Below, piece after piece: positions 18,144 to 26,642 of a DNA stretch of 64,000 nt. Source of the DNA: Microbacterium murale (GTDB taxonomy: Bacteria; Actinomycetota; Actinomycetes; Actinomycetales; Microbacteriaceae); the NCBI RefSeq assembly GCF_030815955.1, contig NZ_JAUSXK010000001.1, positions 2,790,001-2,854,000 on the forward strand. Reading direction: 5' to 3'. The translations under genes were made by a program, and so were the position numbers. Under the pieces are notes generated by a model. The model was not told the origin of the DNA. It worked only from the letters and a program-made list of their open reading frames with translations, and did not search any database. Positions within the stretch are counted from its first letter, which is position 1. Each line of letters opens with the position of its first letter.

Positions 18144-18148
18144 CGTCA

Positions 18149-18976
18149 TCAGATGCAGGCCGGATTCACCGCGGTGAACACGAGCGGTCCGATCCAGATG
18201 TTCTGGGGCGGCCTTTCTCCTATGGCACGGCCGGAGTTGTTGGCGATGAAGGTGAGATCGAAAGCGCTGATCGCGGTGGCGGTGACGCTGACATTTCCAT
18301 CGGAGCTGCCGTTCGCGACCTCGACGGTCGGCACGCTGGTGTTCAGCCTCCACGGGTCGACTCCGGTTCCCGCACCCTGAATCCACGCGGAATTGTAGGC
18401 GCCAGTGCCGCTGGAGACCGAGACGCGCTCCGCGCCTCCACGACCATCCTGGGCGAGCATGCCGTCCACGTCTTTGATCTTGTAGGTCAGGTCATTGACC
18501 GTCACCGGTGCGCCATCGAGTGCGAAACTGAACGTCACCCGTTCACCTCCGCCGATATTGCGAAGATCGGCCGTGTCGAGCGCCAACCACACGCTGGGCT
18601 CTGTCTCTCCTCCGCGCAGGGAACTATCCAGGGTGAGGTTGTTCGTCGAATTGATCGTCATGTTCGACACGCCGTTATGGACAGCGGCAAGCGTGAGTGT
18701 CAGATCCTTGCCGTCCCCGAAGACGTCGGTCCAGGTGAACACGGAGGCAGTCGTACTGAGGCGCGCGTAGGTGGCCGTGCTCGTGGTGAGGCTGGCGGAG
18801 CAGGCTGCCGTGGAGGCTGCGGCCAGCGGCGTCGAGATCGCGGCAGCGATGACAGGAAGCGACCAGGCGGCTCCCTTCACCACCGTCCGCCTTGGTATTC
18901 CGCGCTTCTCCGGCGTTCCGACGTCGCTGGCGGACGCGAGGTGTCCCGGCCCGGAAGCCGATTGAGTGTCCTGCAT
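18149..18976 (-). CDS. Tat-exported protein of unknown function (two-Cys type)
   Basis: A 275-residue protein from ATG 18976, preceded by GGGAGAG; the longer frame to 19069 lacks such a site. The signal is PRRTVVKGAAWSLPVIAAA, cleavage region PLAAASTAACS. The mature chain is a predicted beta-sandwich rich in Thr, Ser, Asn and Val. It has exactly two cysteines, one six residues or so into the mature chain and one as the penultimate residue (NPACI). Stretches such as SVWLALDTADLRNIGGGERV and IWIGPLVFTAVNPACI could suggest adhesin or surface-protein folds, but I recognise no family. It is divergent from the sigma/anti-sigma fusion gene, with 233 bases between. Confidence 0.72.
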   Translation of the reverse strand: MQDTQSASGPGHLASASDVGTPEKRGIPRRTVVKGAAWSLPVIAAAISTPLAAASTAACSASLTTSTATYARLSTTASVFTWTDVFGDGKDLTLTLAAVHNGVSNMTINSTNNLTLDSSLRGGETEPSVWLALDTADLRNIGGGERVTFSFALDGAPVTVNDLTYKIKDVDGMLAQDGRGGAERVSVSSGTGAYNSAWIQGAGTGVDPWRLNTSVPTVEVANGSSDGNVSVTATAISAFDLTFIANNSGRAIGERPPQNIWIGPLVFTAVNPACI

Positions 18977-19050
18977 AGTTCTCTCCCATTTGATAGATGA
19001 AATACAACCAACACTCGTAAGGAGTCGGGAGCTCATAGGAGGTGACGCCA

Positions 19051-19069
19051 TTGCGCACATTCCGCGCAA
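19051..19069. repeat. Palindrome in the divergent Tat-gene/sigma-gene region
   Basis: TTGCGC (19051-19056) and GCGCAA (19064-19069) form a perfect palindrome around seven bases. The 12-mer ACATTCCGCGCA inside it (19057-19068) also occurs, in the opposite orientation, at 46488-46499 in the leader of another Tat-protein gene. This may be a regulator-binding site. Confidence 0.4.
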
Positions 19070-19209
19070 GATTTTTTCTGAGGTTTCCCGTCACCACTGA
19101 TTCAGGGCAGACTTCTTTCTAGAGTCAACGTTTGCTGCTCGCGGCGAGCTGACGGGGTGTTGCGATCGCCCGTCCTCGATGGGCGCAGACACGTTTCTGG
19201 GGGAGATTC

Positions 19210-21021
19210 GTGGATGATGTTCGTAGTGATGCCGAGCTGCTCAGCGCGTTGCGGGGCGGTGAGCGCGACGCGTATGTGGCGTTGTGGACCCGGCATGTGA
19301 ACGCAGCGCTCCGATATGCGGGGCGGCTGTCCCCTTCGCGCGCCGAGGACCTCGTGTCGGAGTCGTTCCTGGCGATCTATCAGCAGGTGACGACGACTCC
19401 CAAGGGGCCGCAGTTCGCGTTCCGCTCCTATCTGAAAGCTGTGATGCGGAACACGGCGATCCGCTGGTCGAAGGATGCGAGCCAGGTCGTGGACGCGGTC
19501 GATGTCGAGCAGATCGATCATCGTGACGCGCTCAGTGTCGTCGAGACGGCATCCGCTGCGTCAGAGTTGCTTTCGGCTTTTCAAGAACTGCCCGAACGGT
19601 GGCAGCGCGTACTGTGGCTCGCCGAGGTCGCGGAGGTCGGCCGGCCGCAGATCGCTGAGGAGCTGGGGATCAAACCGAACGCGGTATCCGCGCTCCAGCG
19701 ACGTGCCAGAGCCGGGCTGAAGACGAACTGGCTCACACGACAGATACCTCTTGCACTGCGCGAGGATGAGAGCCATGTCGCGCGGCTGCTCCCCGCGCAT
19801 CTCTCGAACCCTGCCGATGAAGTCGTGAGTGCCGAGGTTCTTGCCCATGTTGCGTCGTGCGATGTGTGCAGCGATCTGCTTCATGGAATGCGCGGTGCGG
19901 CCGTGCGCCTGGAGAACACCACCTTGGCGGCGGCCGGGTTCGGTGCGTTGGGGACGGCTCTGCCGGCGGCTGCGGCGTTGGTGCCAACGAGTTCTGCGGT
20001 GGCGACTTTCGCATTCCTGGGCGGGTCCACGGCGGCGATCGGCGCCGGCGTCATAGTGACGGGTCTCAGCGCGCTGACGATCAGTGGGGTCATCTTCAGC
20101 ACATGGCTCACGGGGCCACCGGCCGAGGTCGTTGCCGCCCCGGCATCCTCGAGTTCGGTCAGTAGCGACCCTTCTCCGGAGAACATCCTCGAACTGCTTC
20201 GCGAAAGTGCATTGGTACTCGATGATCCGACGAGGGTGCCCGAAGATCCGACGATCATCCCTGCTCCGCCCGTGCTGGGGCGGTGGAACACGGATCCGAC
20301 GATCGAGTCGATCGACTTGACTTCCGACCCGACGTTCGAGTTCCCGGTGCAGCCGGCGACGCCGAAGCCGTCGGAGGTTCCTCCGCCGGGCCCCGATGAT
20401 CCAGCGAACTCACTGACCCCCGAGATCGCCACGCCTCGGCAGTACACCGGGTACTACGCCCCGGTGATCACGGGCACGGCGAAACCAGGATCGACAGTCG
20501 CCGTCGAGTACGGCGGCCGTCAGTACACCGCTGCTTCGACCGAGGACGGGTCGTGGAGTTTCGATCCTCGCGACCTGGTGTCTGGCACGGGACCGCACGA
20601 GTACAGAGTCTGGGCGTTCGATGAGACCTCGCAGTCGCCCGCGGTGACAGGCACCTTCACTATCCTGCCCATCGTGGTCGAGGGGCTCGAGAACACCACT
20701 GGCGAAGAAGACATGCATGTGGACGAAGCATCGACCACAGGGATCGTGATCGCCATCACCGGACCGCCGAACGGTGTCGTCCAGGTCTCCTCGATGACCG
20801 GTGACTTCGCGATGGTCGAGCTCGACGCGACCGGCTACACCGTGAAGCGCCTGCGGATGCACGCACCGGGCTGGTACTACTTCTCGTTCAGCGCGTACGA
20901 TGCCGACGGCTTCTGGGGTCCGGCATTCGAAGACGTCGTTGACGTGTATGACCCGGACGTCATCTGGGGTCCGTGGGGTCCCGACCCCGAAGATATGAGT
21001 TTTGACCTCACCGACCCGTAG
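19210..21021 (+). CDS. Sigma-70-family factor fused to zinc-finger anti-sigma-like region, membrane helix and extracellular domain
   Basis: A 603-residue protein from GTG 19210 with GGGGGAG just upstream. Residues about 8-60 are sigma region 2 (SRAEDLVSESFLAIYQQV) and about 110-175 are region 4 (ELPERWQRVLWLAEVAE, then IAEELGIKPNAVSALQRRA). Next comes a putative zinc-binding motif AHVASCDVCSDLL (His-x3-Cys-x2-Cys) like that of anti-sigma factors. One or two hydrophobic segments at about 240-300 (AAIGAGVIVTGLSALTISGV) follow. The remaining 300 residues are Pro/Asp/Thr-rich and include an Ig-like piece (PVITGTAKPGSTVAVEYGG). Similar architectures are known among actinobacterial ECF groups with C-terminal extensions. 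It should keep the sigma domain at the membrane until a surface signal releases it; its targets are unknown. Confidence 0.82.
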   Translation: MDDVRSDAELLSALRGGERDAYVALWTRHVNAALRYAGRLSPSRAEDLVSESFLAIYQQVTTTPKGPQFAFRSYLKAVMRNTAIRWSKDASQVVDAVDVEQIDHRDALSVVETASAASELLSAFQELPERWQRVLWLAEVAEVGRPQIAEELGIKPNAVSALQRRARAGLKTNWLTRQIPLALREDESHVARLLPAHLSNPADEVVSAEVLAHVASCDVCSDLLHGMRGAAVRLENTTLAAAGFGALGTALPAAAALVPTSSAVATFAFLGGSTAAIGAGVIVTGLSALTISGVIFSTWLTGPPAEVVAAPASSSSVSSDPSPENILELLRESALVLDDPTRVPEDPTIIPAPPVLGRWNTDPTIESIDLTSDPTFEFPVQPATPKPSEVPPPGPDDPANSLTPEIATPRQYTGYYAPVITGTAKPGSTVAVEYGGRQYTAASTEDGSWSFDPRDLVSGTGPHEYRVWAFDETSQSPAVTGTFTILPIVVEGLENTTGEEDMHVDEASTTGIVIAITGPPNGVVQVSSMTGDFAMVELDATGYTVKRLRMHAPGWYYFSFSAYDADGFWGPAFEDVVDVYDPDVIWGPWGPDPEDMSFDLTDP

Positions 21022-21104
21022 CAGAGACGTCACCTCTCGCGTCTTTCGTTCTCCTTCTAGATGGGTATGTCGCTAAGTCGTTCTCCCCGGCTGGCGCACC
21101 CATC

Positions 21105-21183
21105 GGTGCAACTCTCTACGCCATCGTCGAAGCGGCCGCTCCGCTTCGACGATGAAGCCGGGGGGCGAGTAGGGAGTTGCACC
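21105..21183. repeat. Nested inverted repeats downstream of the sigma fusion gene
   Basis: An inner perfect 14-bp stem (21122-21135 with 21141-21154, five-base loop) lies inside an outer 15-bp stem (21105-21119 with 21169-21183, one G-T pair). The right side carries a 14-base G-rich unpaired bulge (21155-21168). The inner hairpin could be a terminator for the sigma gene; the outer pairing is more than a terminator needs. Confidence 0.6.
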
Positions 21184-21213
21184 GAACAACAGCAGACCAG
21201 GTCGCGCCTTCGG

Positions 21214-21219
21214 CATAAT
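21214..21219 (+). promoter_or_regulatory. Candidate -10 box of a leaderless promoter
   Basis: CATAAT ends seven bases before ATG 21227 of the membrane-protein gene. This is the spacing of a leaderless transcript and the reason I prefer that ATG to the one at 21218, which would overlap the -10 box. Confidence 0.4.
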
Positions 21220-21226
21220 GGCGAGC

Positions 21227-22276
21227 ATGCATCTTGAGACCCGCGACGCCCCACTCCGCTCACGCGTCAAGCGGCTCGTCGTCCCCGATGTTCTTCGCGG
21301 AGTGGCTATTGTCGCGATGCTGATCGCGCACGCGGTGCCGATGATCCCGGATGTGCCGCGCGCGCTGGCGTTCGTGATGGGCAACATCAACGCTCTCGCC
21401 TCGCCGCTGTTCGCGCTGGTGATGGGCATGGCCGCGCAGATCGTGTGGAACCGCAAGGGCGGTGTCGGGCGCACCATCTTGCAGCAGTCGCTGCGCGGTG
21501 TCGCACTGATCGCGCTCGGCGTGTGGATGATGACGTGGGGAAGCTGGGTCGCGGTCGTTCTCCAGTACCTCGGTCTGCTCCTGCTCGTCGGTGCGCCGCT
21601 GCTGCTTCTCGGCACCCGCGCGCTGATCATCGTCACCGCTGTGATCGCTGTCGCCAGTCAGCCGGTCCTCGAGTGGGCGCGGGGCGCGGCGTGGATCTAC
21701 TCGCAGCCGACACCGGTGATCGAAGTGGCGAACTGGGTGGCGCTCGGTCCGTCGTATCGGCTCGTCAACCTGCTGCCGTTCTTCCTGCTGGGCGCGATCC
21801 TGCTGCGCCACGGCATCCGTTGTGATCGAGTGCTCTGGACCATGGCGATCGTCGCGCCGATCGCCTACCTGGCCAGCATGGTCGGCGGACGATTTCTCGT
21901 GGCGGATGTGAAGTCGGGGGACTACCTCGACACGCTGCGCGACGTCGGGCTCGTCTTCGCGACGTATGTCGTGGTCGTCCTCATCGCCGAGATGCGCCTC
22001 AAAGGCGCGGCCCGAATCAGAGATGCCGTGTTCGCACCGCTGAGCGCGTGGGGCCAGGTGGCACTGAGCCTGTACCTGCTGCACGTCGGAATCATCGCCT
22101 GGTGGGCGCACGCTCTCAACGGGCGACCCGAGCAGAACTCACCGCTCGGCTGGCTCAGCGTCGTCGTGCTGCCGTTGATCGTCGGCTGGCTGTGGTGGCG
22201 GTTCGTCGGCCCAGGCCCCGTGGAATGGGTACTGGGATGGGTGACCGGCCGCCCCAAACGTCGCCGGTCGCGCTGA
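21227..22276 (+). CDS. Multi-pass membrane protein, DUF418/DUF1624 acyltransferase-like
   Basis: About 349 residues with nine or ten hydrophobic segments. The N-terminal VPDVLRGVAIVAMLIAHAVP matches the start of DUF418/DUF1624 and heparan-N-acetyltransferase-like proteins (the L-R-G-x-A-I-x-x-M core). The C-terminal GQVALSLYLLHVGIIAWWA resembles the last helices of DUF418. These proteins are thought to move acyl groups or small substrates across the membrane, possibly decorating surface glycans. The exact reaction is unknown. ATG 21218 is an alternative start. The gene ends 33 bases from the convergent BY-kinase gene. Confidence 0.72.
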   Translation: MHLETRDAPLRSRVKRLVVPDVLRGVAIVAMLIAHAVPMIPDVPRALAFVMGNINALASPLFALVMGMAAQIVWNRKGGVGRTILQQSLRGVALIALGVWMMTWGSWVAVVLQYLGLLLLVGAPLLLLGTRALIIVTAVIAVASQPVLEWARGAAWIYSQPTPVIEVANWVALGPSYRLVNLLPFFLLGAILLRHGIRCDRVLWTMAIVAPIAYLASMVGGRFLVADVKSGDYLDTLRDVGLVFATYVVVVLIAEMRLKGAARIRDAVFAPLSAWGQVALSLYLLHVGIIAWWAHALNGRPEQNSPLGWLSVVVLPLIVGWLWWRFVGPGPVEWVLGWVTGRPKRRRSR

Positions 22277-22308
22277 GCAGCGCCGTCAGAGAGTTCGAAA
22301 GGCTGACC

Positions 22309-23748
22309 TCAGGCCTTGACCCGAGCGCGTCTCTTCGGCTTCGCTTCCGCCTGCGTCAGCTGGATGGGATCCTGACCGTGATCGGTCTTCGCACCGTACG
22401 TGTATGAGCCGTAGCCATAGCTGTCCGGGCCCTTGGTCGGCAGCATGGTCACGACGACTCCGAGCAGGTTCACGCCGGCGGTCTCGAGCGTGCGGATCGC
22501 TCCGGAGAGCTCGGGCTTCTTGGTCTTGCCCGATGCCGCCGTGAGGATGACGCCACGTGTCTTCTTGCCGATGACCGCCGCGTCGGTGACGAGCAGCAGC
22601 GGGGGAGCGTCGATGAGGATGTAGTCGAAGTACTCTTCCAACGGCCCCAGCAGGCGGTCCATGGCCGTCGACCCGAGCATCTCGCTCGGGTTGGGCGGCA
22701 CTGGACCGCTGGCGAGCACGTAGAGCTCGTTCGTTCCCCACTTCTGAAGTGCGTCTGAGATCTCGACCTGGCCGATGAGCACGTTGGTGAGGCCCACGCC
22801 GCCTTCGACGCCCATGTAGTCGGCGACACGGGGGAGCCTGAGGTCACCGTCGATCAAGGCCACGCGCGCACCCGTCTCGGCGAGAGCGATCGCGAGGTTC
22901 GCGGTCGTGGTCGACTTTCCCTCGCCAGGGCCGGCGCTCGAGATGACGAACGTGCGCGAGGCGTTGTCGATGTCGAGGAACTGCAGATTCGTGCGCAGCG
23001 AGCGGAACGATTCGGCCCGTGGGCTGCGAGGATCGACGTGCACGATAAGCGGGCGCTTCTGCGCGTCGGGGTCGTAGGCGATCCCGCCGAGCATGGGTTT
23101 GTCGGTGATGAGCTCGAGATCGTGCAGCGTATGGATGCGTGTGTCTAGCACAGTGCGCAGTACCGCGAATGAGATACCTGCGGCGAGGCCTAGCAGCCCA
23201 CCCAGCACGATGAACAGGGGAATGTTCGGGCTGGACGGATTGGTGGGCACAGCAGCGGGGTCGGTGATGGTGATCTGCACGGGGCTGGCGCCGCCCTCGG
23301 CATCCGGGCGTTCCAGGTCGGTCTGCACCACGTCGGCGAAGCTCGCCGCCGTCTGATCGGCGATCTTCGCGGCGAGTTCAGGATCCGTGTCGGTGACGGT
23401 GATGTCGATCAGCACTGTGTTGAGCGCAGTGGTCGCCGTGATGCGCGATGCGAGCGCGGACGCCGAGGTGTCGAGCCCGAGTTCGTCGATGACTGGGTCG
23501 AGCACGATCGCCGTGCCGATGACATCGACGTAGCTGGTGACCATCTGACGCGCGAAGGTCGTTCCCTGCACGAGGTCGCCGGTCGCGGCGCCCTCGGTGC
23601 GCACGGACACATAGAGCTGTGTCGACGCCACGTACTTCGGCGCCTGGGTGAAGGCGTACGCGGCACCACCGGCGAGGCCGACGAGCAGCAGCACGAGAAT
23701 GATGATCCAGTTCTTGTGCAGGATGCGTACGTAATCGCGAAGTTCCAC
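22309..23748 (-). CDS. Wzz-domain tyrosine autokinase (BY-kinase), copy 1
   Basis: A 479-residue polysaccharide copolymerase and tyrosine autokinase. The N-terminus has the Wzz pattern (MELRDYVRILHKNWIIILVL, first helix) and a second helix before residue 200 (LFIVLGGLLGLAAGISFAV). The kinase part has Walker A GPGEGKSTT (Lys about 278), Walker A' ALIDGDLRLPR and Walker B YILIDAPPLL. The C-terminus holds a tyrosine cluster (SYGYGSYTYG) as the autophosphorylation tail. Such proteins control chain length and export of surface polysaccharide. GTG start. It lies 117 bases downstream of a second copy on the same strand. Confidence 0.92.
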   Translation of the reverse strand: MELRDYVRILHKNWIIILVLLLVGLAGGAAYAFTQAPKYVASTQLYVSVRTEGAATGDLVQGTTFARQMVTSYVDVIGTAIVLDPVIDELGLDTSASALASRITATTALNTVLIDITVTDTDPELAAKIADQTAASFADVVQTDLERPDAEGGASPVQITITDPAAVPTNPSSPNIPLFIVLGGLLGLAAGISFAVLRTVLDTRIHTLHDLELITDKPMLGGIAYDPDAQKRPLIVHVDPRSPRAESFRSLRTNLQFLDIDNASRTFVISSAGPGEGKSTTTANLAIALAETGARVALIDGDLRLPRVADYMGVEGGVGLTNVLIGQVEISDALQKWGTNELYVLASGPVPPNPSEMLGSTAMDRLLGPLEEYFDYILIDAPPLLLVTDAAVIGKKTRGVILTAASGKTKKPELSGAIRTLETAGVNLLGVVVTMLPTKGPDSYGYGSYTYGAKTDHGQDPIQLTQAEAKPKRRARVKA

Positions 23749-23865
23749 GCGGTCTGGTTCCCTTGCGTTGATTGTCAGGTTCTTACGAAAGCTTCAGTCA
23801 TTGTTCCACAGGCCTCTGCGGCGTCACGGCTCCACGACGTGGGTGTTGCTCCCCGCACCGGCGCG

Positions 23866-25221
23866 CTACGCGCCGTACACTCCATACGCCGTGCGGTCCG
23901 CACCCTTGGTGGGCAGCATCGTCGCCACGGTACCGACGACCTGCGCCCCGACCTTCTCGATGGTGGCCTCCGCCTCGCTGAGGCGGTTGCTGCGCGTCTT
24001 TCCGGATGCTGCGACGAGGATGGCTCCTTGCGTCAACCGGGCCAGCACCGCAGCATCCGTGACGAGTCCCACCGGCGGCGCGTCGAGGATGATGACGTCG
24101 AAGGCGGCCTTCAGATCATTGAGCAGCGAGGTCATTGCCGACGACCCGAGAAGTTCTGCCGGGTTCGGCGGGATGGTGCCGGCAGGCAGCACGAACAGCG
24201 CGCCGCGACCCCAGTGCTGAAGCGCATCACTGGCGGTGAGCCGTCCGATGAGCACCTCGGTCAGCCCGACACCGCCCTCGATCGCGAAGTAGTCGGCGAT
24301 GCGCGGCAGTCGCAGGTCGGCGTCGATGAGTGCGACCCGTGAACCGGACTCGGCGAATGCGATCGCCAGGTTGGCTGCGGTGGTCGACTTTCCCTCGCCG
24401 GGGCCGGCGCTCGTGATCACCAGTGCCATCGGGTCGCCGTCGAGGGCGAGGAATTTGACGTTCGTGCGCAGCGACCGGAATGCCTCGGCGCGAGGGTCGC
24501 GCCCCGCGGCGGCGACCAATAGGGGGCGGCTCTTCGCCAACGGGTCGAGTGCGATGCCGCCCAGTATCGGAGCTGACACGGCACGTTCGACGTCGTCGAT
24601 CGTGCGCACGCGGGTGTCGAGCACCGAGCGCAGCACAGCGGCGCCAACACCGACAGCGAGCCCGAGCAGCGCACCGAGGGTCACCGTGAGCGGAATATTC
24701 GGCGCAGAGGGCGACACCGGCACGGATGCTGCTTCGAGCGTGTCGATGCGGACGATGCTGGGCCTAGTGTCGACGGGGCGTTCCAGATCCTCGGCGACGA
24801 CGGTGGCGAAGCTCTCGCCGATCGCGTTGGCGAGGCGCGCGGCCTGACCGGGGTTCGGATGCGTGACAGTGAGAGTGATCGCCGTGCTGGCCGTGGCCGC
24901 CGAGACGCTCACGCGCGACGACAGCTGCGCGACGGTGGTATCGAGCCCGAGGTCATCGATCACCGGCTGCAGCACGAGCGAGCTCGGGATGATGTCGATG
25001 TAGCTCGTGACCGCCTGCTGCGCGTAGCCGCGTGCGAGATTCAGGTCGGCCGGGGTCGCGCCGTCGGCGGTCTGGGCCGAGACGAGCAGCTGCGCCGACG
25101 TGCTGTATCTGGTCGGCGTCGTGAGCGCGACGAGCACTCCGATGCAGAGACCAATGAGGGTCAGCGAGATGATGAGGACGAGATTGCGCCGCAGAAGGCG
25201 CACATAGTCCTGCACGGTCAT
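23866..25221 (-). CDS. Wzz-domain tyrosine autokinase (BY-kinase), copy 2
   Basis: A 451-residue paralogue of the adjacent gene with the same plan: MTVQDYVRLLRRNLVLIISL, a second helix (GALLGLAVGVGAAVL), Walker A AGPGEGKSTTAANLA, Walker A' ALIDADLRLPR and Walker B VIILDAPPVGLV. The tail is short: after RTAYGVYGA the protein stops, with only two tyrosines where copy 1 has a long cluster. This suggests a different degree of autophosphorylation or a dependence on the other copy. It starts at ATG 25221 and is divergent from the membrane protein at 25330. Confidence 0.92.
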   Translation of the reverse strand: MTVQDYVRLLRRNLVLIISLTLIGLCIGVLVALTTPTRYSTSAQLLVSAQTADGATPADLNLARGYAQQAVTSYIDIIPSSLVLQPVIDDLGLDTTVAQLSSRVSVSAATASTAITLTVTHPNPGQAARLANAIGESFATVVAEDLERPVDTRPSIVRIDTLEAASVPVSPSAPNIPLTVTLGALLGLAVGVGAAVLRSVLDTRVRTIDDVERAVSAPILGGIALDPLAKSRPLLVAAAGRDPRAEAFRSLRTNVKFLALDGDPMALVITSAGPGEGKSTTAANLAIAFAESGSRVALIDADLRLPRIADYFAIEGGVGLTEVLIGRLTASDALQHWGRGALFVLPAGTIPPNPAELLGSSAMTSLLNDLKAAFDVIILDAPPVGLVTDAAVLARLTQGAILVAASGKTRSNRLSEAEATIEKVGAQVVGTVATMLPTKGADRTAYGVYGA

Positions 25222-25329
25222 CGCGCTCCACTCTCCATACGTTGTCGGCGGCCGCCGGGTATCCTTTCAGAGGTTAGTCCACGTCGCCGCCGCCACCGGC
25301 GCGCACACGCATTCCAGAACGGTGAGTCC

Positions 25330-26481
25330 ATGTCTCCGAGCAACGAGATCCCCGATCTCGATCTGCCCGCCCGCGCGGCGGATGATTCGGCACGTGCTGA
25401 CCCCCTGCTGGAGGCGCTGGTCGGTCGCCCTCGTGAAGAGACGCGAACCCGCAGCGCCGGCGCGGATGCCGTGAAGCTTGTGAATCTGGTCGACTCGGCG
25501 GTGGTGAACAGCTCTCCGACCGCCATGTACGTCGATGCCCCGAAGAGCGCGAAGCTCAAGAAGCCGCGCCGGCATCGTCGCATCGACTGGGTCAACACGG
25601 TCGCGGCGAGTGCCGCTGTCGTGGTGGTCGCCGCGACCGCTGTGTTCACGGGCGTGCAGATGGCGAGTGCCGACCCGTCAGCTGATGCGGTTGAGGTGCT
25701 CGCGGCAGATGAAGAGGTACTTGCCGCGGCGGAGAACTCGGTCGCGACGTCGGCGACGCGCCTCGAAGAGAGCATCGTGACGGGGCTCTCGGACTCTGCC
25801 CTGATCCGCACCGCACTGACAGAGCTGGCAGCGAGCGACGAGCGTAGGGAGACTGCCGACCCGGCGGCTCTTGCGACCGCAGTTCAGGCGGTCGACGGCT
25901 ATCGTGCAGCGCTTGAGCAGGCCGTGGTTCCGCCTGCGCCGGCGCCGTATGAACGTGGCAATGTCGATGAGAAGTCGCTCGCGAGCGTTGCCGATGCGAT
26001 CAATGAGGTGCAGGGGGCCTCGACCGCGGTGGACGAAGTGTCCGACGCAATTCGCACCGCCCGGACTGCAGTGGACAATCTGAACACTACCTACGCCAAT
26101 CAGCTCACGACATTCGCGACGAGCCTCACCGCGTATGCCGCGGCCGAGAACGAAGCGCATCCGGTAGCTGGCCAGGAACTGCGGGATGCCGTCACCGCGG
26201 CGGCGGCGACCGCGAACGCGACTCCGCTGAGCGGAGCCTCCGGCGCTGCGGCCCTGACAGCCTTCCGTGACGCGGTGGTCGCTTTGCGTGAAGACGACCT
26301 GCGTGTGCGTGAGCTCGAGCAACGAGAACGCGAACGCTCGCAGAACAATCAGCGACCGGTGACACCGGCACCTGTGCCGGATCCCGTGGAGCCAGAACCG
26401 GAACCGGAGCCGGCACCGACCGATCCCGCGACGGAGCCTGGCACAGATCCGCTTGGAGGAGGCGGGCTGGTCGACGGTTGA
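25330..26481 (+). CDS. Membrane-anchored extracytoplasmic protein, unknown function
   Basis: A 383-residue protein from ATG 25330 (GGTGAG just upstream). The longer in-frame ORF from 24859 is rejected because it lies inside the BY-kinase gene. Residues 1-90 look cytoplasmic and end in a basic patch (KKPRRHRRIDW). One helix (about 95-120) is followed by an Ala/Glu-rich, helical extracytoplasmic stretch. The last 50 residues are a Pro/Glu repeat (DPVEPEPEPEPAPTDP) and a Gly-rich end. Such a shape suits a wall-spanning scaffold. I recognise no family. It lies between the kinase pair and the large polysaccharide operon, so a role in surface polymer assembly is plausible but unproven. Confidence 0.65.
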   Translation: MSPSNEIPDLDLPARAADDSARADPLLEALVGRPREETRTRSAGADAVKLVNLVDSAVVNSSPTAMYVDAPKSAKLKKPRRHRRIDWVNTVAASAAVVVVAATAVFTGVQMASADPSADAVEVLAADEEVLAAAENSVATSATRLEESIVTGLSDSALIRTALTELAASDERRETADPAALATAVQAVDGYRAALEQAVVPPAPAPYERGNVDEKSLASVADAINEVQGASTAVDEVSDAIRTARTAVDNLNTTYANQLTTFATSLTAYAAAENEAHPVAGQELRDAVTAAAATANATPLSGASGAAALTAFRDAVVALREDDLRVRELEQRERERSQNNQRPVTPAPVPDPVEPEPEPEPAPTDPATEPGTDPLGGGGLVDG

Positions 26482-26642
26482 TCGGCGCGTACAAAGATGG
26501 CGCGTGTAATGCAGGGAAGCGTGCAACGACGGGGCCGGGTTCTGTGCCACGATGGAATCGAATTAGCAATCAGCTGAACGTACCCGGGGGACTAGCTGTT
26601 TGCGCCGCAGTGACTGCTGCATTCGTCGGAGGGCAATAAAGA

